From: Pseudosporangium ferrugineum
Lineage (GTDB): Bacteria > Actinomycetota > Actinomycetes > Mycobacteriales > Micromonosporaceae
DNA length: 64,000 nt
Assembly (NCBI RefSeq): GCF_003002065.1
Contig: NZ_PVZG01000022.1
Coordinates: forward strand, 43,466-107,465
Direction of reading: 5' to 3'
The position numbers and the translations under genes were made by a program. The notes under the pieces are model-generated. The model was not told the DNA's origin. It worked only from the letters and a program-made list of their open reading frames with translations, and made no database searches. The first letter of the stretch is position 1. Every line of letters starts with the position of its first letter. Shown one piece after another: positions 25,706 through 34,908 of the stretch.

Positions 25706-27526
25706 CTACTCATCGCTGCTCATCGTCGACATGGCGGCGCCGGGCCGGGGACGCTGGCGGGGTACGAGCCGCCGCGTCGCCGGCAGATCGACGACCGCCG
25801 TGTCCCCGCCGGTACCCAGATCCGAAGCGGACATACCCTCGCTCGCCACGAGGGCGGCCGGCAGGAACACCTGCGCGGTCAGCCCTCCGTCGTCGGCGTT
25901 GTGCAACCGCACCGTCGCACCGGCGCGATGGGCCAGGCGGCCCGCCGTGTACAGGCCGTCCCACGCGCGGGTCTGCGGCGCGGCGGTCGTCGCGAGCACC
26001 TCGGCGGCGACGCGGAGATCGTCCTCGGACATGCCGGGCCCGTGATCGGTCACCGCGAGGACGTAGTGGTCCTCGTCGTACCGGCCGGTGACCAGCACCG
26101 GGGCCTCGGCGGGGGAGAAGGCGGCGGCGTTCTCGATCAGCTCGGCGAGCAGGTGGGTCACGTCAAGGACGGCGGCGCCGACCAGCTCGGCCGGCTCCAG
26201 GTCGGGGATGGACACCCGCTCCGAGCCGGGCACCTCCGCGGCGGCCTCGTCCACCACGCCGGCGACCGGAACTGGGCTGCTCCAGCGGCGTCCGGGCGTA
26301 CCCCCGCTGAGGGTGACGGTCTTCTCCACGTTGCGCCGGACCCGGCCGGCGAGGTGACCGACCCGGGTCAGCTCACCCAGGGCGTCCTCGTCGTCGGTGC
26401 GTCCCCGTACGCCGTCGAGCAGGCGCATCAGCCGCTGGAGGAGGCCCTGGTTGCGCCGGTTCTGCTCGAGCAGCAGATCCAGCAGCGCGGCGTCCTCCGT
26501 CGACTCCCCGCGTACGGTCGCCGGGGTCCGGTCCGCGTCGGCGCCGAGGCCGCTGAAGAGCCGGCGCAGCCAGGTGAGCGCGGCCACCACCGCGACCAGG
26601 CCGAGCCCCGCGACCAGGCCCGCACCGGCCACGGTGGCCACGGCGCCGGGCACGGCCTCGCGGCTGGCCTCGCGCACCGCCCCGGTCTCGAAGGCGCGCA
26701 GTTTGGTGCGGGACCCGTCCAGCGAGGTCGCCCAGGCCGGGGCGATGCGCTTCCCGGCCGCCGCGGAGGGGTCGAGCAGGTCGTCCTCCAGCCCCTGCAG
26801 CCGGACGATCGCGGGGTCCGCGGTCAGCGCGAGGTAGCCAGGCACGGAAGCGTCGGGGAGCTGCTGGGCCGCCTCCTCGAGCAGAACCCGGCGGGTCAGC
26901 ACCAGCGTGGCGACCCGGGTGCGGTCGGTGGCGTCGAGGGTCGCGGCGCCGGCGGCCCCGACCAGGATGGCGTCCTCGTTGGACAGCGCCTCCCGGGCCC
27001 GGCCCAGCGCGAGCAGCGAGGACCCGGTGCCGGTGCTGCGGTCCGGCCACAGCCAGGGCGCCTCCTCGAACGCGGCGGCGACGATGCCGGTGTAACCGTT
27101 CAGCACCTTCCGGGGATCCGGGCTGCTGCCGTCGACCAGGGCGCGCAGGGCCAGCCGCTCGTCCACCTGCCGCAGCAGGATGTCGGTGCCGCCGGCCGCC
27201 TCGGGACCGATGGCGGTGCGCCGCATCGGGCCGGTGAGCGCGTCGCGCAGCTGCCGGACGGCCTCGTCGGTGCGGTCGCGCTGCGCGATCAGGGCGCTGC
27301 GGTCCACCACATCGGCCAGCCGCCCGGCGGACAGCCGCCGCTCCTCCTGGAGCTGCACGATCACGGCGTCGGTCGGGCCGCCGATGACGCGGGCGATCGC
27401 CCGCGTGCGGGCCACCTCGGTCGCGTCCAGGGTCAGCGGGATCGCCGCCGCGGCCCACAGCAGCACGAGCAGACCGCCGCCCACTCGGGTCAGCCGCCTC
27501 CGGTTCCGTGCGTTGCCACCGGTCAC
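25706..27526 (-). CDS. Second NIT-type sensor kinase-like protein
   Basis: 606 aa. TM1 about residues 13-33; helical extracellular NIT-like domain (QLQEERRLSAGRLADVVDRSALIAQRDRTDEAVRQ, broken here by length limits only in wording); TM2 about 310-335; HATPase_c toward the C-terminus (DVTHLLAELIENAAAFSP, VTDHGPGMSEDDL). No strong H-box is visible. It resembles CvnA without the repeat tail, so the two are paralogues lying side by side. GTG 27526 overlaps the LuxR stop (GTGA) and GGAGG precedes it. It probably signals with the STAND regulator of the same operon. Confidence 0.88.
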   Translation of the reverse strand: MTGGNARNRRRLTRVGGGLLVLLWAAAAIPLTLDATEVARTRAIARVIGGPTDAVIVQLQEERRLSAGRLADVVDRSALIAQRDRTDEAVRQLRDALTGPMRRTAIGPEAAGGTDILLRQVDERLALRALVDGSSPDPRKVLNGYTGIVAAAFEEAPWLWPDRSTGTGSSLLALGRAREALSNEDAILVGAAGAATLDATDRTRVATLVLTRRVLLEEAAQQLPDASVPGYLALTADPAIVRLQGLEDDLLDPSAAAGKRIAPAWATSLDGSRTKLRAFETGAVREASREAVPGAVATVAGAGLVAGLGLVAVVAALTWLRRLFSGLGADADRTPATVRGESTEDAALLDLLLEQNRRNQGLLQRLMRLLDGVRGRTDDEDALGELTRVGHLAGRVRRNVEKTVTLSGGTPGRRWSSPVPVAGVVDEAAAEVPGSERVSIPDLEPAELVGAAVLDVTHLLAELIENAAAFSPAEAPVLVTGRYDEDHYVLAVTDHGPGMSEDDLRVAAEVLATTAAPQTRAWDGLYTAGRLAHRAGATVRLHNADDGGLTAQVFLPAALVASEGMSASDLGTGGDTAVVDLPATRRLVPRQRPRPGAAMSTMSSDE

Positions 27527-30231
27527 GGTCGCCTCCGATCCGATTCGCCCGCGGGGTGTGCCTCCGCGGGCGCGCCGGTGAGCGTACGCAGCCGGGCCAG
27601 AAGATCGCGACGGTCGGTGCTGCCGAGCTTCTGCCGGATCCGGGCCATGTGGTGCTCGACGGTCTTCGCCGACAGGTAGAGGCGGTCTGCCACCTGCTTG
27701 TACGTCAGCCCGGCGAGCACCAGGGTGGCCACCTCCTGCTCCCGGTCGCTGAGAATCGGCCGGGAGCTCTCCTCCGCCCCCGCGCCCCGGCGACCCGGCG
27801 CCTCGGCCGGCAGGTCCGGTTCCTGACGTGCCTGCAGCGACCGGGCACAGTCGAGCAGTGAGGTCATCGCCTTGCGGTCCGGCGTACGGATAGCGGCCTG
27901 CCCGGCCAGCCGCGCACCGTCCCACGCGAGACCCAGATCGGCCATCGCCTGCGCCGCGTCCTCGACGGCGTGCGGATCGATCCGGTCCGACAGCACGTCG
28001 AGCCAGCACTGGCCCGCGGTGGCGAGCGCCGCGGCGTAGGAGTTGCGGTCGCGATGCTCGCGCAGGGCGGCGGCGTGACGCTCACCGGCCGCCCGGTCGT
28101 CGGCCAGGAACGCGGCGTGCAGGCGGATCCAGTGCAGCGGGACGCTCCACAGCACCGGGTCGCCGAGCCGGCTCAGCAGCTCGTCCGCCGCGGTCAGCGC
28201 GAGCTGCACCTGCCGCTGCTCCCCGAGCCGCGCCGCGCAGATGGCGATCTCGCCCAGCGGCATCAGGGTGAACAGGTCGATCGGCTGCCCGATGAGCGCG
28301 TGGGCCGCCTCCGGCCAGGCGGCGCGCAGGGCGACGAGGTCGCTGGCCCGGCGCGCCAGCCCGAGCCGCAGCGCCGCCGCGAACAGCAGGTCACGTCCCT
28401 GCAACTCGGCGCCGGCACCGTCCACCTCGCCCTCGCCCTCGGCCGGCGCCGGGACACCGATCGGCACGCCCGCCAGGGCGGCCTGCTCCGCGGCATGGGC
28501 GTGGCGGCCCTGCGCCATCGCGGTCCAGGCCAGCAGCAGTCGGTGCCGCCGCTGGAACAGCGGCCCGCCCAGCCCCGTTCCGATGGCCCGGTCGAGAACC
28601 GTGCGCGCGGTGCCGAACTCCGCGGAGTGCACGGCGATGAGGGCGGCCAGCGCCGCGGGACTGTCCGGCAGCAGAACGGCCGCCCCCGACGGCTCGAGCA
28701 GCTCGGTGGCCTGCACCAGCGCGCTCAGCGCCCCCGCGGGGGAGGGCCCCACCGAGTCGAGGACACCCCGGCCCATTTCGTACGCGGCGGTCTCGAGCAG
28801 CGTCGGCGGCCCGGCGGACGGATCACCCGGCTCCGACGACGAGGAGCCGAGCAACTGCCCGGCCTCCTCGGCCCGCCCGGTCCCGACCAGGGCGATGGCG
28901 CCGAACCCGGCGGCGAGGCGCGGGGTGGCCCACCGGTACAGCTCGACGGCGCGGGCCAGATGGTTACGGTGCGCCAGGGCCGCCGCCCCGACGCAGGCTG
29001 CCTCGCCGCGCTGCTCGGGCGGCCCGCCGCGGAGCACCTCGTCGGCCAGCAGGGACGCCTGGCCCAGGTCGCCGGCGAGCGCCGTCGCCAGGGCCCGCCG
29101 GGCGACGGCGGGCCGGCCGGCCCGCGACGCGGCGGCGAACAGCTGGGCCGCGAGCGCGGGATCACCGCGCAGGGCCTCGTCGCCGGCCGCGAGGAACGCG
29201 GCCCCGAGATCGGCGCCGTCGGCCTGCGGGGCCAGCGCCACCGAGGGCGCACCGATCGCCGGGTCCTCGGTGCCCGCCCCGGGCATGACGTCCAGCAGGG
29301 GCCGCATCAGCGCCAGCACGGAGCCGCCCCGGGCGAGCTGCCAGCCGGCCAGCTTCTGGCGTACGCGGATGCGCTGGGCGACCGGGCCGTGCCGGGTGAG
29401 CGCCTCCTGAGCCAGCGGCACGAGGGCTCCCGTGGCGGTGGGCAGGCCCGTGGCCTTCGCCGCCGCCACCAGGGCTGTCGCCCGCTCGGCTTCGCATTCG
29501 AGGAGGGCGGCGACGAGCTCGGTGGAGAGCCCGGCGCCCGCCTCCATGGCGAGCAGCACCGTCAGCAGATCGGCCTCGAGCTCGTCGAACTCGGCCGCGA
29601 AGGGCGCCAGGGCGGCCGCCGGCGCCTGCCACGGCGGCTCGCTGCGGCCTGTCACCGCCGCGGGCTCACCGCGGCCCGGGACCCCGTCGCCGAGTCCGTC
29701 GATGAGCCGGTCGAGGTAGCGCGGGACCCCGCCGCTGCAGGTCAGCAGGGATCGGGTCCACGCCGGCTCGGGCGCCGTCCCCCACATCTCGGCGCACCGG
29801 GCGGCGACCTGCGACTCGGTCAGCGCGTTCAGCACGACCACGGGCCCGTGCCGGCGCAGCACGTCGATCACCGCCGGCATCGCCGCAGGTCGCGGCCATG
29901 GACGGTACGCCACCACGACGCGCGCGCCGGGCTCGTCCGCGCGCCGTGCGATCTCCCGCAGCCGGTCGTCCCCGGCGAGGTGCGCGTCGTCGACCAGCAG
30001 CACCCCGGCCTGCGAGGTGTCGGCGGCCGGTTGCCACAGCGTGCTGACCGGCACACCCGCGGCCTCGTAGCAGGCGGCCAGCTCGCGCAGGAGTGCCGTC
30101 TTGCCGTACCCGCCGGGCCCGCAGACGGCAACGCTCAGCGGCGCCGCCGGATCGTCGAGGACCTGCTGCACCAGGGCACCGGCGGCCGGGCTCAGCAGCG
30201 CGGCCGACCGGGTCGTCATCCCGGGGCTCAT
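27523..30231 (-). CDS. STAND-type LuxR regulator (IniR-like)
   Basis: 902 aa. N-terminal ATPase with Walker A GPGGYGKTA (about residues 38-46) and Walker B LLVDDAH; a long TPR-like helical middle; C-terminal LuxR HTH about 825-885 (LSDREQEVATLVLAGLTYKQVADRLYLS, TVEHHMARIRQKLG). The MalT-like design activates transcription after ligand and ATP binding. In mycobacteria a comparable regulator (IniR, Rv0339c) lies divergent from iniBAC; the same geometry here supports control of the dynamin operon. ATG 30231 overlaps the Hsp70-like stop (ATGA). Confidence 0.88.
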   Translation of the reverse strand: MSPGMTTRSAALLSPAAGALVQQVLDDPAAPLSVAVCGPGGYGKTALLRELAACYEAAGVPVSTLWQPAADTSQAGVLLVDDAHLAGDDRLREIARRADEPGARVVVAYRPWPRPAAMPAVIDVLRRHGPVVVLNALTESQVAARCAEMWGTAPEPAWTRSLLTCSGGVPRYLDRLIDGLGDGVPGRGEPAAVTGRSEPPWQAPAAALAPFAAEFDELEADLLTVLLAMEAGAGLSTELVAALLECEAERATALVAAAKATGLPTATGALVPLAQEALTRHGPVAQRIRVRQKLAGWQLARGGSVLALMRPLLDVMPGAGTEDPAIGAPSVALAPQADGADLGAAFLAAGDEALRGDPALAAQLFAAASRAGRPAVARRALATALAGDLGQASLLADEVLRGGPPEQRGEAACVGAAALAHRNHLARAVELYRWATPRLAAGFGAIALVGTGRAEEAGQLLGSSSSEPGDPSAGPPTLLETAAYEMGRGVLDSVGPSPAGALSALVQATELLEPSGAAVLLPDSPAALAALIAVHSAEFGTARTVLDRAIGTGLGGPLFQRRHRLLLAWTAMAQGRHAHAAEQAALAGVPIGVPAPAEGEGEVDGAGAELQGRDLLFAAALRLGLARRASDLVALRAAWPEAAHALIGQPIDLFTLMPLGEIAICAARLGEQRQVQLALTAADELLSRLGDPVLWSVPLHWIRLHAAFLADDRAAGERHAAALREHRDRNSYAAALATAGQCWLDVLSDRIDPHAVEDAAQAMADLGLAWDGARLAGQAAIRTPDRKAMTSLLDCARSLQARQEPDLPAEAPGRRGAGAEESSRPILSDREQEVATLVLAGLTYKQVADRLYLSAKTVEHHMARIRQKLGSTDRRDLLARLRTLTGAPAEAHPAGESDRRRP

Positions 30232-31286
30232 CGCCGCGCTCCCGGAGCCGCCGTCACCTTGACGGGTGGTCTGGGTGGTTGCAGCGCCGCCTGCGGGCTG
30301 GGCGAGACCGGCCGGGTCGCGGTGATCAGCGGCGCCTCGGCCGTGGGCGACTCGGGCACCATCGGCACCATCGGCGTGGCGGCCGGGCGCCGGCCGCGCG
30401 GCCGGACGGACAGGGCGGCGCCGCAGGCCACGGTCGTGCGGGGGTCACCGTTCTGCAGGACGGGCACCCCGAGGGCCGCCGAGAGCAGGTCGCCGAGCAT
30501 GGGGTGCCCCGCCGCGGAACCGGCGAGCAGGACGGCCGACAGCTCACCGGCCGGAACACCGCAGGCCGCCACCGTACGCAGGACGAGGTCCACCCCGGAG
30601 CGCAGGAGGGACCGCTGCGTGCCGGCGTCGGCGGCGTCGAGATCGCCGCCGCTCACGTCGGTGCAGCGCACCGACGTGATGATCTCGTAGCGGCCGGCCG
30701 TGTGCGGGTTGATCAACGAGACCTCGAGCTCGGACGCGCCCAGCTCGAACACGACGAGCACCCCGCCGCCGGCCGGGAGCTGCCCGGCGGCCTGGACGCT
30801 GGTCACGACCGCCCCGGCGCGCGGCACCAGGGCCGGCTCGCCGAGACCGGCCTCGGCGAAGGCGGTGCGGAGCAGCCCGAGGCGGTGCGGACCCCAGCCG
30901 GTCGGATGGGCGACGGCGATCCGGTCCGGCGCCTGCCCCTGGAGCTGCCACAGCCGGCCCGCGACCCAGCTCACCATGCCCGCGACCAGCGTCTGCGCGG
31001 GGAACGCGTGTCCGCCCAGGAGGACCGCCACGTCGTCGCCGACCCGGTGCAGGTAGCCGGCGGCCCGGTCGACCGCGTGGCCCGCACCGACCTCGGCCGC
31101 GACCAGGTCACCGCCCGCGGAGAGCAGCAGCGCGGACCCGATCGACGGACCCGGGCCGGCGAGCGCGACCACCTCGGCGGGAGCCCACCCCGGCTCGGCG
31201 GCGCGGCGGTGCGGGTGGACCGTCGGCCGGCACACGGCAGCCGTCACGGAGCATTGCCCGATATCGATCCCCAGCAGGTACGGCAC
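30228..31286 (-). CDS. Hsp70-like actin-fold ATPase lacking the substrate-binding domain
   Basis: 352 aa. It begins LGIDIGQCSVTAAV, the phosphate-1 loop of actin/Hsp70 ATPases. VSGGDLDAA is the phosphate-2 type element, and AVLLAGSAAGHPML plus ACGAALSVR correspond to the adenosine region and end. The chain then becomes a Pro/Ala-rich tail of about 60 residues. DnaK's beta-sandwich substrate domain is absent. It is the first gene of the minus operon and divergent from iniB. Role unknown; scaffold or nucleotide-dependent switch for the dynamins is speculative. Confidence 0.85.
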   Translation of the reverse strand: MPYLLGIDIGQCSVTAAVCRPTVHPHRRAAEPGWAPAEVVALAGPGPSIGSALLLSAGGDLVAAEVGAGHAVDRAAGYLHRVGDDVAVLLGGHAFPAQTLVAGMVSWVAGRLWQLQGQAPDRIAVAHPTGWGPHRLGLLRTAFAEAGLGEPALVPRAGAVVTSVQAAGQLPAGGGVLVVFELGASELEVSLINPHTAGRYEIITSVRCTDVSGGDLDAADAGTQRSLLRSGVDLVLRTVAACGVPAGELSAVLLAGSAAGHPMLGDLLSAALGVPVLQNGDPRTTVACGAALSVRPRGRRPAATPMVPMVPESPTAEAPLITATRPVSPSPQAALQPPRPPVKVTAAPGARR

Positions 31287-31382
31287 GTGATTCGCTCCTT
31301 GCCGTCGGTGGGCACCGGCGGCGATCAGATGTGGACGGGCAGAACCCTAACGTTCGTACCAGATCGGGCATCGAAGATCGTC

Positions 31383-31419
31383 CCCCAACCTTGGGGCCGC
31401 GAATCCCCTAAGCCCCTAA
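31383..31419. promoter_or_regulatory. Palindrome and paired CCCCTAA words in the divergent ini promoter region
   Basis: CCCCAACCTTGGGG (31383-31396) is a perfect 14-bp palindrome. Two direct CCCCTAA words follow at 31405-31411 and 31413-31419. All lie in the 278-bp gap between the Hsp70-like and iniB genes, otherwise gene-free. LuxR-type HTH dimers bind short palindromes, so this is the natural place for the STAND regulator; binding is not shown. Confidence 0.45.
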
Positions 31420-31564
31420 TGGCCGGCGGGGGCGGATCACCGGGCGGCGGCGTCCGAGGAAGGGGGTCCGCACCCGATGCCCGGGCCGCCTCCCCGCTCT
31501 ACGGTGATCAATGCCGGGTGACGATCCGGCGCCATCCGACCACCATCCCAGGAGCATGGCCACC

Positions 31565-32440
31565 ATGGATTCCTCGCCCACCTTGCAGGACTTCGTTCTC
31601 AACCTCATCTACGACCCGGCCGCCCGGTCGGCGTTCGAGCTCGACCCCGAGGGCGTCCTCGCGGACGCCGGCCTCAGCGACGTCACCGCCGTCGACGTGC
31701 AGGAAGTCATCCCGCTCGTGGTCGACTACGCGCCGCTGTCCGACGTCGCCGCCGTGACCGCTCCGCTGGGCGTGCACGACCTGACCACCGGGGTCGCCGA
31801 CGCCGACGTCTCCGCGGCGGTCGCGCAGCTGCAGGCCATGACCGGCAACCTGACTCCCGGTGCGCACGCGGCGCCGGACGTGGCGTATGCCGGTGCGGGC
31901 GCCTTCATGGTGAGCACCGACGGCCTGCTCGCCGGCACCCCGGCGGTCGGTGTAGGCCTCGAGCACGCTGCCACGGTCGACGCTCCGGTCTCCACCTCGG
32001 TCACCGCTCCTGTGGACGGCGCGCTGTCCGCGGTGCACGACCCGGGCCTGGGCCTGGACGCGGGCGTCTCCACCGCCACCTCGGTGACCACGACGGTCGT
32101 GGGCGACGCCGACGGTCTCATCGCCTCGACCGGTGTGGACGCCGGCGCGACGCTGGACGGAACGGCCTCGGTCGTCACCGGCGTGACCTCGACGATCGGC
32201 CTGCACGACGTTGCGGACCTTGACGTGACGCACCTCGACCCGGCAGTCTCTTCGGTCGTCGGCTCCGTGACCGGTTCGGACCCGCTCGGCGCCGTATCGC
32301 ACGATGCGACCCAGGGGGTCCTGGATGTCGCGGGTGACGTGACCTCGCCGGTGACCGGACTGGTCGACGGGCTCGGTCACCACACCGCGCCGGACACGGC
32401 CGACCACGCGCACGGCGCGGTGACGGACCTGCTCTTCTAG
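31565..32440 (+). CDS. iniB: IniB-like protein
   Basis: 291 aa. Residues 1-55 (LQDFVLNLIYDPAARSAFELDPEG, VDVQEVIPLVVDY) match the IniB N-terminal domain. The rest is an Asp/Val/Thr/Gly-rich low-complexity chain with few basic residues. Mycobacterial IniB heads the isoniazid-inducible iniBAC operon and is Gly-rich instead. ATG 31565 is preferred; AGGAG ends only one base before ATG 31556 but ten bases before 31565. Two dynamin genes follow. Function of IniB is unknown. Confidence 0.85.
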   Translation: MDSSPTLQDFVLNLIYDPAARSAFELDPEGVLADAGLSDVTAVDVQEVIPLVVDYAPLSDVAAVTAPLGVHDLTTGVADADVSAAVAQLQAMTGNLTPGAHAAPDVAYAGAGAFMVSTDGLLAGTPAVGVGLEHAATVDAPVSTSVTAPVDGALSAVHDPGLGLDAGVSTATSVTTTVVGDADGLIASTGVDAGATLDGTASVVTGVTSTIGLHDVADLDVTHLDPAVSSVVGSVTGSDPLGAVSHDATQGVLDVAGDVTSPVTGLVDGLGHHTAPDTADHAHGAVTDLLF

Positions 32441-32594
32441 GCCCGAGCCCGCACCGTGGTCGTAGCCGGCGGCGACGGGGCAGGACAGCCGCCGCTGACG
32501 GGGCCATGGCGTGGCGCGGTGCCGGAGGGTGGCACCAGCCTGCCACGGCATGGCACGGGCACAACGTCAACGAGCGGAAGAACGGGCAGGGAAG

Positions 32595-34553
32595 ATGCAA
32601 CGCTGGGAGGTGGGGGCTGCGGCACCGGTGGCCCCCACCTCGCCAGTGCATGCCGACAGCCGGACGCAGGTCGCCGCGCAGGCGCAGGCGCCGCTCTGGC
32701 TCGACGTGCTGGACGCGACCATCCAGATGTGCACCACGCACGGTCGCGCCGATCTGCAGGAGTGGTTGTCCGGCCGTCGCGCACAGTTGCTGCACCCGCA
32801 GCTCCGGGTGCTCGTCACCGGCGCCGCGGGCCAGGGCAAGAGCCACCTGGTCAATGCCCTGATCAACGCTCCGGTGTGCCCCGTCGGGCACGGTTCCGCC
32901 GGCGGGGTCGCCACGGTCGTGCGCCACGGCGACACCCCGGCCGCCCAGCTGGTGACCCGGGCGGGACCGGCGGCGGCGTGGACCGCGCCGCCCGGCCTGC
33001 ACGGGAGCGTCCCGCTGTCCACCGAGGAACTCGGCAGGTCGATGGCCGAGGCGCTGCTCACCCAGCCCGCGTCGGCGGCCTCGCTCCTGCACACCGAGGT
33101 CCAGCTTCCGCGGGCCCTGCTGGCCGGCGGCCTGGTGCTGATCGACACGCCCGCGCCGCCGCAGCTGCCCGAGGACGCGGTGGCGGCCACCGACGAGCTT
33201 CGGCGGCTCGTCACGTACGCGAGGGCCGATCTTGTGGTCTTCGCCTGTGAGTCGACGCGCGAGCTCACGGACGCCGAGCTCGACGTGCTCGTCGACCTGT
33301 GCAGGCTCTACCCGCACGTCGTGGTGGCCCTGACCAAGACCGACATCGCGCCGCGCTGGCGTCATGCCGTCGCGCACGCCCGCGATCAGCTCATCGCCGC
33401 CGAGGTGCCGGCCACCGTCATCGCCCTCTCCAGCACGCTGCGCGACCACGCCGTGCGGTCCAACAGCACCGAGCTCAACGACGAGTCCGGATTCCCGCAC
33501 CTCATCGCGCACCTGCGGGACACGGTCGCGACCAAGCACGACGGCCTCGCGCGCGACACCGTCTCGGTGGTCGGCCGGCTGGTCATCGAGGACATCGTCA
33601 CCCCTCTGCGCGCCGACCTGGTGCGCAGCGCCGAGCCGTCCGCCGCGGTCGAGCAGCTGCACGAGGCCCAGCGCCGCCTCGAGGATCTGCGCCGGATCAC
33701 GACCCGCTGGCAGAACTGCCTGGCCGACGAGTCGGGCGACCTCATGTCCGACGTCGAGCAGGACCTGCGCGAGCGGACCCGCGCGGTGCTCGCCGAGGCC
33801 GAGCAGACCCTCGACACCATGGACCCGGCCCGCGAGTGGGACGACTTCCACGCGTGGCTGCGCCAGGCGGTCCAGGAGGCGGCCGAGTCGAGCTTCGCCT
33901 GGCTCGCCGAGCGTGGCGAGTGGCTGGCGTACAGGGTGGCCGAGCAGTTCCCCGAGTACGGCGACGACGTGCTCCCCGGCTGGGCCGGCGTCCCCCTCGA
34001 CCAGCTCCCCGACCGCGCGACCGACCTCAACGCGCCGCCGGTCGAGCGGTTCACGACGGCGCAGAAGCTCTTCACCGGTCTGCGCGGCTCGTACGGCGGC
34101 ATCCTCATGGTCGGCCTGGCCACCAGCATGGCCGGAATGTCCCTGATCAACCCCATCTCGATCGGCGGCGGCGCCCTCTTCGGCAGCCGCACCGTCCGCG
34201 AGGAGGGCAAGTCCCTGCTCAAACGCCGCCAGGCCGCGGCGAAACTGGCGGTGCAGCGCCACATCGACCAGATCTTCATCGGCCTGGCCAAGGACGCCAA
34301 GGATTCCGTACGCCGGATGCAGCGCACCCTCCGCGACCACTACAGCGGCGTCACCGAGGACATCCACGAGGCCATCATCGAGTCCCTCCGCTCGGCCAAG
34401 GCAGCCGCCGACCGCGAACTCGCCGCCCGAGCCCAGCGCGCCCGGCGCATCGAACAGGAACTCGACCGGCTCTCGGGCCTCTACCAGCAGGCCCAGGCCC
34501 TGTCCCCGGCCCGCAACCCGGCCATCGGCGCCACGGCATCGGAAACCGGATGA
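32595..34553 (+). CDS. iniA: Bacterial dynamin-like GTPase, IniA-like
   Basis: 652 aa, close to the 640 aa of mycobacterial IniA. G1 is GAAGQGKS (residues 76-83), G3 is IDTPA rather than DTPG, G4 is LTKTD. A long helical stalk (EQLHEAQRRLEDLRRI onward) is followed by a hydrophobic paddle-like segment GGILMVGLATSMAGMSLINPISIGGGALFG and a basic helix. Dynamins bind and remodel membrane on GTP hydrolysis. ATG 32595 follows AGGGAAG. It is 154 bp after iniB and pairs with the next GTPase. Confidence 0.92.
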   Translation: MQRWEVGAAAPVAPTSPVHADSRTQVAAQAQAPLWLDVLDATIQMCTTHGRADLQEWLSGRRAQLLHPQLRVLVTGAAGQGKSHLVNALINAPVCPVGHGSAGGVATVVRHGDTPAAQLVTRAGPAAAWTAPPGLHGSVPLSTEELGRSMAEALLTQPASAASLLHTEVQLPRALLAGGLVLIDTPAPPQLPEDAVAATDELRRLVTYARADLVVFACESTRELTDAELDVLVDLCRLYPHVVVALTKTDIAPRWRHAVAHARDQLIAAEVPATVIALSSTLRDHAVRSNSTELNDESGFPHLIAHLRDTVATKHDGLARDTVSVVGRLVIEDIVTPLRADLVRSAEPSAAVEQLHEAQRRLEDLRRITTRWQNCLADESGDLMSDVEQDLRERTRAVLAEAEQTLDTMDPAREWDDFHAWLRQAVQEAAESSFAWLAERGEWLAYRVAEQFPEYGDDVLPGWAGVPLDQLPDRATDLNAPPVERFTTAQKLFTGLRGSYGGILMVGLATSMAGMSLINPISIGGGALFGSRTVREEGKSLLKRRQAAAKLAVQRHIDQIFIGLAKDAKDSVRRMQRTLRDHYSGVTEDIHEAIIESLRSAKAAADRELAARAQRARRIEQELDRLSGLYQQAQALSPARNPAIGATASETG

Positions 34554-34908
34554 CCACCGCCCCGCTGCCGAGCCGGGTGCGTACCGCCGGACCGGGGAAC
34601 GGGACGTCCGCTGCCCGGGCGCGCGGCGTCGGCCTCGGGAGTGGTCCGCGGTCGAGCTGGGCGTGCGGTGTCGGGCTCGGGAGTGGTCCGTGGTCGGGCC
34701 GGGTGTGCGGTGTCGGGCTCGGGAGTGGTCCGTGGTCGGGCCGGGTGTGCGGTGTCGGGCTCGGGAGTCGTCCGCGGTCGGGCCGGGCGTGCGGCGCTGG
34801 GCTCGGGAACCGGGTGACCGCCGCCCCGCCGTTTACTGCGGTGGCGGGGGAGCGCCGGGCCGGTCGCAGGCGAGGGCGGCTCGTGGGGGCGGATCGCGCG
34901 GGGGGACG
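34554..34908. repeat. Intergenic 42-bp tandem repeat between the two dynamin genes
   Basis: In this 355-bp gap the word CTCGGGAGTGGTCCG recurs at 34634, 34676, 34718, 34760 and (diverged) 34802, an exact 42-bp period covering about 34612-34815. The period is a multiple of three, and both strands stay open through it (14-residue peptide repeats), but no start with a leader or any domain is seen. It is most likely a minisatellite in a spacer. Confidence 0.8.
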
